A stretch of 19,803 bases of DNA from DASPLX01 sp035627375. GTDB lineage: Bacteria > Pseudomonadota > Gammaproteobacteria > Burkholderiales > Burkholderiaceae_D. The translations under genes were made by a program, and so were the position numbers. Each line of letters starts with the position of its first letter. Within the stretch, counting starts at the first letter, position 1. A model generated the notes under the pieces. The model worked only from the letters and a program-made list of their open reading frames with translations, searched no databases and was not told the DNA's origin. The stretch is taken from positions 1-19,803 of the forward strand of contig DASPLX010000004.1 of NCBI GenBank assembly GCA_035627375.1, written 5' to 3'. Of the stretch, positions 1-7,343 are shown piece after piece.

Positions 1-84
1 CATCGGGCCATGACCAAATTGTTCAAGCAGTTCTGCGGGAATGGCCGGCAGGTCTGCCGGCTTGGTTCTTGGTTTTCGTGGCAT
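1..84 (-). CDS. IS256-family transposase, N-terminal part (partial at window edge)
   Basis: The visible protein starts MPRKPRTKPADLPAIPAELL and continues to a Gly-Pro-Met at the window edge. The pattern of a basic N-terminus, then AIPxELLEQF, then GPM is typical of the start of IS256-type DDE transposases, which cut and paste their element. The ATG at 84-82 follows a strong ribosome binding site (AAGGAGG, 4 bases before the ATG), which decides the start over the out-of-frame ATG at 88-86. Only 28 residues are visible, so the DDE catalytic residues and the intactness of the gene cannot be judged. Confidence 0.65.
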   Translation of the reverse strand, partial: MPRKPRTKPADLPAIPAELLEQFGHGPM

Positions 85-137
85 ACATCCTCCTTGCGAG
101 CATGATATGCCTTGAACACGAAATTACTGATACTCCC
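1..137 (-). mobile_element. IS256-family insertion sequence, 5' end (runs off the window)
   Basis: The minus strand carries the first 28 codons of a transposase preceded by a non-coding end of about 50 bp. Read on the minus strand from position 137 inward, the sequence begins GGGAGTATCAGTAATTTCG and continues through TGTTCAAGGCATA. I recognise this from memory as the type of terminal inverted repeat used by IS256-family elements. The other end lies outside the window, so neither the second inverted repeat nor the 8-9 bp target duplication can be checked. The boundary at 137 is inferred from the terminal GGG. Confidence 0.65.
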
Positions 138-249
138 GGCGGGAGCAGCGCCGGCGACAGCCATTGATCCTGCATGCCGACAATGGCGCGGCGCAAACGG
201 CTTATACGCTCAAGGCGAAACTGCAGGCATTGGGCATCACGCCTTCCCA
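138..249 (+). pseudogene. IS3-family transposase fragment (integrase core, internal)
   Basis: In frame from about 140, the sequence encodes ...QPLILHADNGAAQ... and then a stretch reading KAKLQALGITPS. The LHADNG motif (second catalytic Asp of the DDE core) followed by about 20 residues and LGI-x-PS is characteristic of IS3-family transposases of the rve type. Homology stops after about 249, where the usual SRPRVSNDNP-like stretch should follow. The upstream side is cut by the IS256-type end at 137. This is therefore a roughly 37-codon scrap with no function of its own, showing repeated insertion and deletion here. Confidence 0.6.
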
Positions 250-393
250 TACCAGTTCGTCGCCGACCGCCGCGTGTCGACGCTGTACTCGGCCGACTAC
301 AGCGAAGGCACGGACTTGTCGAACTTCCTGCAGATGGCGGTGCGCAACATCGCGCAGAAGATCGCGCTGGCGAAGAATGCGTTCAGGTTGTGA
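250..393 (+). pseudogene. 3' remnant of an unidentified gene
   Basis: From about 250 to the TGA at 391-393 the frame encodes about 47 residues, including VADRRVSTLYSADYSEGTDL, and ends ...ALAKNAFRL. Nearly every codon ends in G or C and the frame is closed by a proper stop. It therefore looks like a genuine C-terminus rather than a shadow frame. It has no start of its own and is fused in a different frame to the IS3 scrap. I do not recognise the family. The amphipathic helix near the end would suit a small globular or lipoprotein-type C-terminus, but that is speculation. Confidence 0.4.
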
Positions 394-434
394 CGTGCCG
401 GCGATCGAACGAGAAGCTATGCTTGGCCCGGCTC

Positions 435-1172
435 TCAACGACTGTTGCCTTCGAAGTACATTTTGCTGATATAGCAGCTGCGCGGCTGTGCGAGGGCGAA
501 ATTGATCGCATCGATGAGACTTTTCGCATTGAGCAGTTGTTTATCCTCGTCGTCGCGGACCTTGCCCCACTCGTCGCTAAGCGGACTGGTATTTTCGAAG
601 TCCGGCGGATAAAGCGATAGTATCCGTATCGGTCGATCTTTCAGGCGCGCGCGCAGAATGTCCGCGAATCCCGCGTGACCGTGCTTCATCGCATAAAAGG
701 CTTCGTGCGGCCCGTCGGCAAGAAATCCGGGTTCCGCCGCCTTCGATACGATATTCACGATATCTGCCGCAGGCGCCATTTCCAGCAACGGCAACATGTG
801 CTTGGTCACCAGGACCGGCCCGGTGACGCCGGAATTGACGACATCGAAAATGACATCGTCGGAAGACTCTTTGAAATCCTCCTCGGCGAACCACATGGCG
901 CCGTTATTGATGAGGATATCGATCGCCGTCGTCCGCTCCTTGAGTGACTCCGCTGTTCGTCGGATATCGGCGGGATCGGTGAGATCGCATTTGCACGGGA
1001 TGACATCCGCACTAGGATGCTTTTCGCGAATGAGTTCGCATGCTTGCTGTGCATCCTCCAAACGGCGAGCGGAGAGGAAGACCGTCGCACCCTGGCTTGC
1101 GAAATTCCATGCGAGAGCAAAGCCGAACCCGCGGCCGGCGCCTGTGATGAATATTTTCTTCTTGTCGAACAT
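435..1172 (-). CDS. SDR-family NAD(P)-dependent oxidoreductase with altered active-site motif
   Basis: This 245-residue protein has the classical short-chain dehydrogenase length and layout. It has a Rossmann glycine motif TGAGRGFG (residues 10-17), an acidic CDLTDP stretch near 62-67, an NNGA motif (89-92) in place of NNAG, Asn113, and Ser143 in IVNIVSK. The catalytic segment reads EAFYAMKHG: Tyr160 is followed by Lys at +3 (Lys163), not at +4 as in the YxxxK motif, as if one codon were missing. Phe159 has the canonical spacing to Lys163. Enzyme activity is therefore uncertain and the substrate is unknown. The ATG at 1172 is the only good start after an in-frame TGA upstream; the ribosome binding site is weak. 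Codon use is less GC-biased than in the downstream genes, in keeping with the IS-littered accessory edge beside it. Confidence 0.85.
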   Translation of the reverse strand: MFDKKKIFITGAGRGFGFALAWNFASQGATVFLSARRLEDAQQACELIREKHPSADVIPCKCDLTDPADIRRTAESLKERTTAIDILINNGAMWFAEEDFKESSDDVIFDVVNSGVTGPVLVTKHMLPLLEMAPAADIVNIVSKAAEPGFLADGPHEAFYAMKHGHAGFADILRARLKDRPIRILSLYPPDFENTSPLSDEWGKVRDDEDKQLLNAKSLIDAINFALAQPRSCYISKMYFEGNSR

Positions 1173-1236
1173 AAATTTATGACACCGATTTCAGCGCCGT
1201 CACCATGGTTGTATCGCTTGCTGGCCGCCGGTTTGT

Positions 1237-1392
1237 TCAATGATCGCCGTCATGGCGAACGGTAAGGCGAATCTCAAGCTGGTCGTGCATTTTGTCATGC
1301 ACCCGGGAACTCTCGTTGCGATGTGCATGCAGCTCGCATAGCAAGTCTACGAGCGACTCTTGCTGAGACAAACAGGCCAGTCCGACTCGCAT
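1237..1392 (-). pseudogene. Short GNAT-like ORF, probable N-terminal remnant (51 aa)
   Basis: This open frame starts at an ATG 6 bases after the amidotransferase stop and encodes 51 residues. It begins MRVGLACLSQQESLVDLLCE and continues with LHAHRNESS. The pattern xLVDLLCELHAxxNE resembles the first helices of some GNAT acetyltransferases. There is no acetyl-CoA binding loop (Q/RxxGxG/A), and a stop arrives where the core sheet should start. I read it as the decayed 5' end of an acetyltransferase gene, with low certainty. It could also be a genuine small protein co-transcribed with the amidotransferase. Third-position GC is lower than in the neighbouring gene. Confidence 0.3.
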
Positions 1393-1398
1393 TCGGTA

Positions 1399-2142
1399 TC
1401 AAATAACGGGGGAGTCCCGTTCTCTTTCGACAAACGAAGCAAACGTCCTCAGTACGGACGATGCCTCCTCGGTCGGCACCACCCGCTCCGTCAACGCGGC
1501 GGCAGCGGCTTCGCCTCCGGCAAGATGTCCGGTGCAATGCCCGATGTACCGGCGCATCGCCTCCGCGCCGAACTCCGGATGGAATTGCACGCCCCAGGCT
1601 GACGCGCCTGCGCGGAACGCATGATGCGGCTCGAAGCCGTTGCCGGCCAGGGGCACCGCGCCCGGCGGCAGGCGCAGCACGCTCTGCCGGTGCACGGCCT
1701 GCGCCGGGAAGCGATCCGGCAGATGCCCGAACAGGGTATCCTCGCGCGCGGCCGGCAGACGCTCGACCGTCACGGTGCCGATCTCGATGCCGCCAGGGTG
1801 ATAACCGACCTCCCCGCCCAGCGCGTGCGCCAGCAACTGATGCCCGTAGCAGATACCGAGAACAGGCACCTGCGCCGCGACGGCGCCGCGCAGCCAGCGC
1901 GCCAGTTCCTCGCTCCACGGCGCGCGGTCGGTCACCATCGCGCCGGAACCGGTGACGATCGCGCCGCCGAGCTCGGCGATGCGCGGCAGCGCATCGCCCC
2001 GGCGCGGATCGACGATCTCGATGGCGACTGCCGTGGGGCCGATCGCGTCGACGATCCAATCCTCGAAATCGCCGAGCTCGGCGGCCAGGTTGCCGACGGC
2101 ATTCCCGACCTTGAAGATGACCAACGGCTTCGGCGATGCCAT
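1399..2142 (-). CDS. Class I glutamine amidotransferase (GMP-synthase-like)
   Basis: This 247-residue protein is a stand-alone GATase-1 domain. The nucleophile elbow is GICYGHQ with Cys98. The remaining catalytic residues are His188 and Glu190 in GVQFHPEF. An oxyanion-type loop TGSGAMV lies at 64-70. The family hydrolyses glutamine and passes ammonia to a partner or acts on gamma-glutamyl compounds. No synthetase domain is attached and the substrate cannot be told. The ATG at 2142 lies 11 bp after the stop of the upstream propeller gene. An in-frame GTG at 2157, overlapping that stop as GTGA, is an equally credible coupled start and would add five residues. It is the last convincing gene of the minus-strand series starting at 5382. 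Confidence 0.85.
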   Translation of the reverse strand: MASPKPLVIFKVGNAVGNLAAELGDFEDWIVDAIGPTAVAIEIVDPRRGDALPRIAELGGAIVTGSGAMVTDRAPWSEELARWLRGAVAAQVPVLGICYGHQLLAHALGGEVGYHPGGIEIGTVTVERLPAAREDTLFGHLPDRFPAQAVHRQSVLRLPPGAVPLAGNGFEPHHAFRAGASAWGVQFHPEFGAEAMRRYIGHCTGHLAGGEAAAAALTERVVPTEEASSVLRTFASFVERERDSPVI

Positions 2143-2153
2143 GCGCGCTTCGC

Positions 2154-3413
2154 TCACAGTGCGTCGATCCTGAGCTTGCCGGTGCGCACCCGCTGCGGAT
2201 GATCGCCCACCGGCACGCTCGCGACTTCCTTGCCGAGCTCGAACGAGATCACGGAAACGCGGTCCTGTTCGCTGACCGAGATGTAGCAGTACTTGCCGTC
2301 GGCGCTCTCGGTGGCCCAATACGGTTTGGCGCCGAGCGGCTTGTCGGATAGCGGAACCAGCTGGTACTTGAAGGTGGCGCGATCGACGATGGCCGCGTAG
2401 CCCGACATGGTGGCCGCGGCGCACAGCTTCGTGCCTTCGGAATTGATCGCCAGGCCATGGTGCGCCGAATTGAGCTGGTATTTCCGGTACGGCAGGTCCG
2501 CGATTTCCTTCGGCACCGGCAGTTCCAGGACGCGGGTGATCTTGTCCTTCTGCAGATCATATTCGAAGAAACCGTGGAAGAAGGACACCTGGAAATAGAC
2601 ATGGCGCTCGTCGGGCGCGACCGCCATCGGACGCATCGCCTTGTCCACCCAGGGCCGGCCGAATTCCTTGAGCTTCTCGCCGATGTCCACGCGCTTCAAG
2701 ACCTTGTAGTTCGAGGCATCGACCACCTGGAACCAGCGGTCGCCCTTGATCCAATCGAGCCACGAGGCGGTCGTCGGCACATACACTTTGCCGATGCTGG
2801 CATGGTAGATGTGCTTGCCGTCCTTGGAGTAATTGTTCTCGTGCGGCTGGTCGCCCGATTCGAAGCCGCCGACGATCTTGCCGGTGGCGGTATCGATCGC
2901 ATGCACCTTGCGCGCGGTGGAAGCGGACACCAGGAAGATCTTGCCGTCCGGGGACAGCGCGGAATGGTCGGCGCGCGCGCCTTCGATCGGCGTGCGCCAG
3001 ACGATGGCGCCGGTGCTCACGTCGATGGCGACGACGTCGGCGAAGCTGGGGCGCGAGGCGTAGATGTAGCGCCCGTCCTTGGAGGGGAACAGATCGTCGA
3101 CCAGCTGATCGTGCCCTTCGCCGATGATCGAGCGGATCGCATGGAAAGTCACCCGCCGCTTGATGCCGGCATTGGCGATCTCTTCCATCCTCTCGGCGCG
3201 GTCCGGGACGATATTGATTCTTTTCAGGACCTTGAAGGTATGCGGGTCGAAGATCTCGGCGGTGCCGTCCCAGTTGCTGCCTACCAGCACGACGTCGCGC
3301 AGCTCGGCGGCGGGGGTTGCTGCGGCATCCTGCGCGTGCGCGTTGACGGCCGCGCACGCGCCGACGGCCAACAGGAATTTACGGAGGTGTCTCATGTCTC
3401 GTTTCTTCGTCAT
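2154..3413 (-). CDS. Exported YncE/YVTN-type beta-propeller protein
   Basis: This is a 419-residue protein. It has a basic start, a hydrophobic stretch (about residues 12-25) and an AHA-Q type cleavage site near 27, so it is very likely periplasmic. Repeats such as ASRPSFADVVAIDVSTGAIV, VSASTARKVHAIDTATGKIV and ISVSEQDRVSVISFELGKEV match the YVTN/YncE blade pattern (display, variable loop, xVxVID-x-TGK). Homologues are seven-bladed propellers used for binding. No enzymatic residues or haem motif are visible. An internal ATG at 3395 gives a slightly shorter signal peptide and is an alternative start, since neither ATG has a strong ribosome binding site. It sits 45 bp after the esterase and 11 bp before the amidotransferase, so probably in one transcript. 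Confidence 0.8.
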   Translation of the reverse strand: MTKKRDMRHLRKFLLAVGACAAVNAHAQDAAATPAAELRDVVLVGSNWDGTAEIFDPHTFKVLKRINIVPDRAERMEEIANAGIKRRVTFHAIRSIIGEGHDQLVDDLFPSKDGRYIYASRPSFADVVAIDVSTGAIVWRTPIEGARADHSALSPDGKIFLVSASTARKVHAIDTATGKIVGGFESGDQPHENNYSKDGKHIYHASIGKVYVPTTASWLDWIKGDRWFQVVDASNYKVLKRVDIGEKLKEFGRPWVDKAMRPMAVAPDERHVYFQVSFFHGFFEYDLQKDKITRVLELPVPKEIADLPYRKYQLNSAHHGLAINSEGTKLCAAATMSGYAAIVDRATFKYQLVPLSDKPLGAKPYWATESADGKYCYISVSEQDRVSVISFELGKEVASVPVGDHPQRVRTGKLRIDAL

Positions 3414-3458
3414 GTGATGGATTGTCGATATGGGAATTGTCGAAAAGTCGTCCGAAAG

Positions 3459-4571
3459 TCAGTAGACGGTGCTTTGCCACGGAAACAGGTAGGTCAGCGG
3501 CCGATCCAGGCGGGCCGCCCACGAGGCTTCGTTATGGGAGGCGCCCTGCGCCACGTAATAGTACAAGTCCGCGCCCTGTACATAGCCGTCGGCGATCAAG
3601 GCATCGCGCATCGCGGTCGTGTCCGCCAGGCCGTCGTTCTGGGTGCCGGCGTCGAGGTAGATCCTGACCGGCGCCTTGGCCGTCGATGCCGCCACGGTCT
3701 TGACCATGTACCGGTCGTTCCACCAGAAGGAGCTCGACAGCGAGGCTTCCTTCGCGAAGACGGCGGGATGATTGCGGGCGATGTAGAAAGACGCCAGGCC
3801 GCCAAGCGAGGATCCCATGAGCGCGGTATTGTCCTTGCCCGGCAGGGTGCGCAGGTGCTGGTCGATGTAAGGCTTGACCGTGTCGCGGACGAATGCCGAA
3901 TACAGGTCGAGCTTGCCGCCGCCGTGCTGGCTGTCGCAGCACATCGTGTATTCGGCGATGCGGTCGGCCGTGTTGTCGATGCCGACCACGATCACCTCGT
4001 CCATCCTGCCGCCGCCGACCAGGGAGTCGATCGTTTCGTCGACCCTCCATTCCACGCCGCCGAACGCGGTGGCGGCATCGAACAGGTTCTGGCCGTCGTG
4101 CATGTAGAGCACCGGGTAACGCTTCAAGGAGTTCTCGTTGTAGCTCGGCGGGAGGTAGATCCGCAGCGTGCGGCTGTTGCCCAGCTGCGGCGAATGGAAA
4201 TTGTTGATGTTGTGGCGGCTGCCGGCGGCGGGGCCGAAGAACGGATAGATGTCGACCGTGGCGCCGGCGCGCACGCGGTAGTTGGCGCCGGTCGACCACT
4301 TGACGTCGTTGAGCAGCGGCTTGATTTCCAAGTCGCCGGCGGCGTCCGGCCATGAATATACCCAGACGTTCCCGCTGGTCCAGGTCGCCGATGCGCCGGA
4401 ACTCCAGGACAGCGGCGCCTTGCTGCCGCGGATGGCGATGCGGTTGCCGAAGCCGGTGTCGTAGTGCACCCGGACCGTCGTGGCCCAGGCGGAGAAGCCG
4501 GCGGCGTACAGCAGCAGGCCTGCGAACAGGGAAGCGAGCGTCAAACCGGTACGGCGGGCAGTCGATGTCAT
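3459..4571 (-). CDS. Exported alpha/beta-hydrolase esterase (esterase D/Fes-like) with N-terminal carbohydrate-binding-like region
   Basis: This is a 370-residue protein. Residues 1-30 form a signal peptide ending AWA. Residues 31-115 (VRVHYDTGFGNRIAIRGS..., then W-rich strands) resemble a starch-binding/CBM20-like beta sandwich. From about 120 onward it is an esterase-D-type domain: LYMHDGQNLFD (155-165), nucleophile elbow GSSLGG with Ser255, and a late His346 in GASHNEASW. The acid is probably Asp307 or Asp313. Relatives hydrolyse esters, including feruloyl or siderophore esters, or act on glucans; the actual substrate is not evident. The start ATG follows AAAGG at good spacing. It lies between the FecR-domain gene and the beta-propeller gene, suggesting joint work on an extracytoplasmic substrate. 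Confidence 0.85.
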   Translation of the reverse strand: MTSTARRTGLTLASLFAGLLLYAAGFSAWATTVRVHYDTGFGNRIAIRGSKAPLSWSSGASATWTSGNVWVYSWPDAAGDLEIKPLLNDVKWSTGANYRVRAGATVDIYPFFGPAAGSRHNINNFHSPQLGNSRTLRIYLPPSYNENSLKRYPVLYMHDGQNLFDAATAFGGVEWRVDETIDSLVGGGRMDEVIVVGIDNTADRIAEYTMCCDSQHGGGKLDLYSAFVRDTVKPYIDQHLRTLPGKDNTALMGSSLGGLASFYIARNHPAVFAKEASLSSSFWWNDRYMVKTVAASTAKAPVRIYLDAGTQNDGLADTTAMRDALIADGYVQGADLYYYVAQGASHNEASWAARLDRPLTYLFPWQSTVY

Positions 4572-4704
4572 GTCTTGCCTTTCTTCGATATGGATTCTGG
4601 TTGAAAAGCTCCCTTTTGTTTCGGCACCGCTCCGGCATTGTTATCGGCGGTCGCGCTCCCCGTCCATCGTGAGGTCTCGACCGCCATGTTGTCCGCGGCC
4701 GGCA

Positions 4705-5382
4705 TCAATAATCGTACCGATAATCCTTGCCGTGGAACGGCGGCTTCCGTCCCGTCAGCGCCTCCAGCATGGTCAGCTCGTCGTCGGTGTGGTTGACCAC
4801 CGCGGCCTTGGCCATCATCGTCGGGCCGGGGCCGGCGTCGATCGTCAGCGGGTAATCGTGGTGCTGGGTGCGCACCGTCTCGCGTTGCGCCGGATCGCCG
4901 TTCGGCGTGACGTCCGCCTCGCCGTAGCACAGGCAGAAATATGTCTGCTCCTGCGCGGCCTCGATATAGCAGCCGGTGCCGCGAATGCCGATGGTGGCGG
5001 TCGGCGTCTCCAGCCTCTTGCGGCCCTTGCCGAACACGCTCAGGATCCTGCCGGTGACATAGCGCAGCACCGCCGTGGCGGCGCCGTGCTCGATCCGGAA
5101 CTCGCTGTCGGCATGCTGCAGGAAAGCGTCCTTGCCGATCACGAACACGGCCCGGCCGTCGGGCCCGGTGGTCACGCTCTGGCCGGGCAGGACCTTCTGC
5201 CCGAGCCGCGCCGGCTGGCCGTCGATCTCCACCGCGCCTTGCAACTCGCGGATGCCTTGCCGCGGATTGGCGGCCAGCGCGGCGCGGATCAAGCCGGCGT
5301 ACGCGCCTGCGCCGACGGCGCCCGCGACCGCCAGCTTGCGCAGGCTTTCGCGCCGCGCCGAATGGAATGTCTTCTCGTTCAT
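4705..5382 (-). CDS. FecR-domain exported protein with twin-arginine-like leader
   Basis: This is a 225-residue protein. The start has ARRESLRKLAVAGAVGAGAY (9-28), an RRxSLRK signal resembling a Tat leader, cleaved near ALAANP. Residues 45-160 form a FecR domain: a glycine-rich strand GQPARLGQKVLPGQSVTT, the FVIGKDAFLQ strand, and the diagnostic TPTATIGIRGTGCYIE (127-141). The protein has no N-terminal cytoplasmic helix bundle and no sigma factor lies nearby. It is therefore a periplasmic FecR-like scaffold rather than a classical FecR anti-sigma regulator. Three cysteines (Cys138, Cys150, Cys152) could be functional. The ATG at 5382 is preceded by GGGGAG. The gene lies 133 bp upstream of the esterase in the same direction. 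Confidence 0.8.
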   Translation of the reverse strand: MNEKTFHSARRESLRKLAVAGAVGAGAYAGLIRAALAANPRQGIRELQGAVEIDGQPARLGQKVLPGQSVTTGPDGRAVFVIGKDAFLQHADSEFRIEHGAATAVLRYVTGRILSVFGKGRKRLETPTATIGIRGTGCYIEAAQEQTYFCLCYGEADVTPNGDPAQRETVRTQHHDYPLTIDAGPGPTMMAKAAVVNHTDDELTMLEALTGRKPPFHGKDYRYDY

Positions 5383-5406
5383 GCATCTCCCCGGTGAATC
5401 GCCGCC

Positions 5407-5415
5407 ATGATAGCA
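5407..5415 (-). promoter_or_regulatory. Candidate extended -10 promoter for the FecR-domain gene series
   Basis: On the minus strand the sequence reads TGCTATCAT, an extended -10 (TGnTATnAT), about 25 bases before the ATG at 5382. The -35 position shows no good TTGACA match, which extended -10 promoters tolerate. This is pattern matching only. Confidence 0.3.
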
Positions 5416-5600
5416 ACCCCGGACCGAGGCCGGCATCGAATCCGCGTCTGCAGTAAAATCGTCGGACTGTTTCCGCGTTGGCGCGCCGCCCGTCGCGTCA
5501 TGCGGCAGCCGATCCGCCTCCCAGGTTTCCATTCCGCGTCGCCCGCCTACCCGGCAGGGCGTCCGTGCTTTTCGCGCGCCTACCGGCGCCAGGTGAACAG

Positions 5601-7343
5601 ATGACATTGTCCCGGCTCATCGGCCGCTTCGTACGCCAGCATGCCGTCGCCTACGCTTCCGCGGGCGCGATGCTGGCCGCGATCGCCGTCCTGATCGTCC
5701 TGATTCCGCGCAAGGTCGGCGCCATCGTCGATGCGCTCGTCGCGCACCGGCTGACCGGCTCCGGCCTGCTGCTCGAACTCGCCTGGCTGCTCCTGATGGG
5801 CATCGCGATCTACTTCCTGCGCGTCGGCTGGCGCCTGCAATTGTTCCGGGCCGCCTTCCAGTTCGGCGTCGATCTGCGGCGCCGCCTGTACGCCCGCCTG
5901 GCGCTGCAGGGGCCGAGCTTCTACCAGCGGCGCCGCACCGGCGACCTGATGGCGCTGGCCACCAACGACGTCGATGCGATCGAGATGACGGCCGGCGAGG
6001 CGATGCTGGCCGCCTTCGACGGCTCGATCACGCTGGTGCTGGTGCTGGGCATGATGCTGCTCGGCGTCGACTGGCGCCTGGCGGCGGCGGCCTTGCTGCC
6101 GTTCCCGTTCATGGCCTATGCGTTCTGGCGCATCTCGGGCCATGTGCACGATGCCTCGGGCGACGCGCTCAAGCGGTTCTCCGACTTGAACGACCATGTG
6201 CTGGAAACGCTGGCCGGCGTGCGCACGCTGCGGGCGCTCGGGCTGGAGGAGCGCAGCGCGCGTCAATTCGCGCAGTTGGCCGAAGAGGCGGCGCGGGCGA
6301 ATTTCACCGCCCAGCGCTGGGAAGCGGCTTACGAACCGGCGGTCGGCATAGCGCTGGCGGCATCCACCACGGTGACGCTGGCGGTGGGCGGCTACCTGGT
6401 GTGGCACGGCGAATTGACGATCGGCGCCTTGACCAGCTTCACGATGTATCTCGGCCAGCTGATCTGGCCGATGTTCGCCGCCGGCTGGGTGCTGGCCCTG
6501 GCCGAACGCGGCCGCGCCGCCTGGGCGCGCCTGGAGCCGGTGCTGGAAGAACCCTTGAGCGTGGACGATCACGGCACGGTCGAGTCCTTCGCGCCGGGCC
6601 TGCTGGCGGCGCGCGGCGTGCACTTTTCCTATCCCGGCCAATCGGCCGACGCGCTGCACGACGTGACGCTCGACCTCGCGCCCGGCACCACGCTCGGCGT
6701 GGTGGGCCCGACCGGCGCCGGCAAGTCGACGCTGCTGCGCCTGATCATGCGCCAGTACGCGCCGCGGCACGGCGAGCTGCGCTGGGGGGCGCATGCGCTG
6801 GCCGATTACCGGCTCGATACGCTGCGGCGGGCGATCAGCTGGGTGCCGCAGGAATCCTTCCTGTTCTCGGCATCGATCGCGGAAAACATCGCGCTCGCCA
6901 AGCCCGGCGCGACGCGCGAAGAGATCGAGCATGTCGCCAGGCTGGCCGCCGTGCACGACGATATCCTGCGCTTCCCGCAAGGCTACGACACGCCGGTCGG
7001 CGAACGCGGCATCACTTTGTCGGGCGGCCAGCGCCAGCGGGTCGCGATCGCGCGCGCCCTGCTGGCCGATGCGCCGCTGCTGCTGCTCGACGATGCCTTG
7101 TCGGCGGTCGATACCGGCACCGAGATGCGCATCCTGCAGCATTTGCGCGAGGCGCGCATCGGGCGCACCGTCATCATCGTCAGCCACCGCCTGTCGGCCG
7201 TCGCCGATGCCGATCATGTCGTCGTCCTGCGCCATGGCAAGGTGACAGAAGCCGGCCGCCACGAGGAATTGCTCGCCCACGACGGCTGGTATGCCCACCA
7301 ATGGCGTTATCAACAATTGGAAGCGAGTCTCGATGCGCTCTGA
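5601..7343 (+). CDS. mdlA: Heterodimeric ABC multidrug exporter subunit MdlA (SmdA-like)
   Basis: This 580-residue half-transporter has membrane helices over about residues 15-305 and one nucleotide-binding domain. The motifs are Walker A GPTGAGKST (369-377), Q-loop VPQESFLFSASIAENI, signature LSGGQRQR (473-480), Walker B LLLLDD (493-498) and H-loop His529. The catalytic glutamate after Walker B is Asp498, as in E. coli MdlA, marking the degenerate ATP site of heterodimeric exporters. Sequence stretches such as HVARLAAVHDDILRFPQGYD and the ending YQQLEASLDAL match MdlA closely. The start at 5601 is set by AGGTGA five bases upstream; a longer in-frame start at 5478 gives a basic, unstructured extension. 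It acts in the inner membrane with MdlB, whose gene overlaps it. The substrate is unknown. Confidence 0.92.
   Translation: MTLSRLIGRFVRQHAVAYASAGAMLAAIAVLIVLIPRKVGAIVDALVAHRLTGSGLLLELAWLLLMGIAIYFLRVGWRLQLFRAAFQFGVDLRRRLYARLALQGPSFYQRRRTGDLMALATNDVDAIEMTAGEAMLAAFDGSITLVLVLGMMLLGVDWRLAAAALLPFPFMAYAFWRISGHVHDASGDALKRFSDLNDHVLETLAGVRTLRALGLEERSARQFAQLAEEAARANFTAQRWEAAYEPAVGIALAASTTVTLAVGGYLVWHGELTIGALTSFTMYLGQLIWPMFAAGWVLALAERGRAAWARLEPVLEEPLSVDDHGTVESFAPGLLAARGVHFSYPGQSADALHDVTLDLAPGTTLGVVGPTGAGKSTLLRLIMRQYAPRHGELRWGAHALADYRLDTLRRAISWVPQESFLFSASIAENIALAKPGATREEIEHVARLAAVHDDILRFPQGYDTPVGERGITLSGGQRQRVAIARALLADAPLLLLDDALSAVDTGTEMRILQHLREARIGRTVIIVSHRLSAVADADHVVVLRHGKVTEAGRHEELLAHDGWYAHQWRYQQLEASLDAL

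Noticed and set aside
2457..4355. A 632-codon open frame on the plus strand
   Set aside because: It lies antisense to the propeller and esterase genes, is rich in Arg, Ala, Asp and Val as complement frames of GC-rich genes are, and shows no domain.
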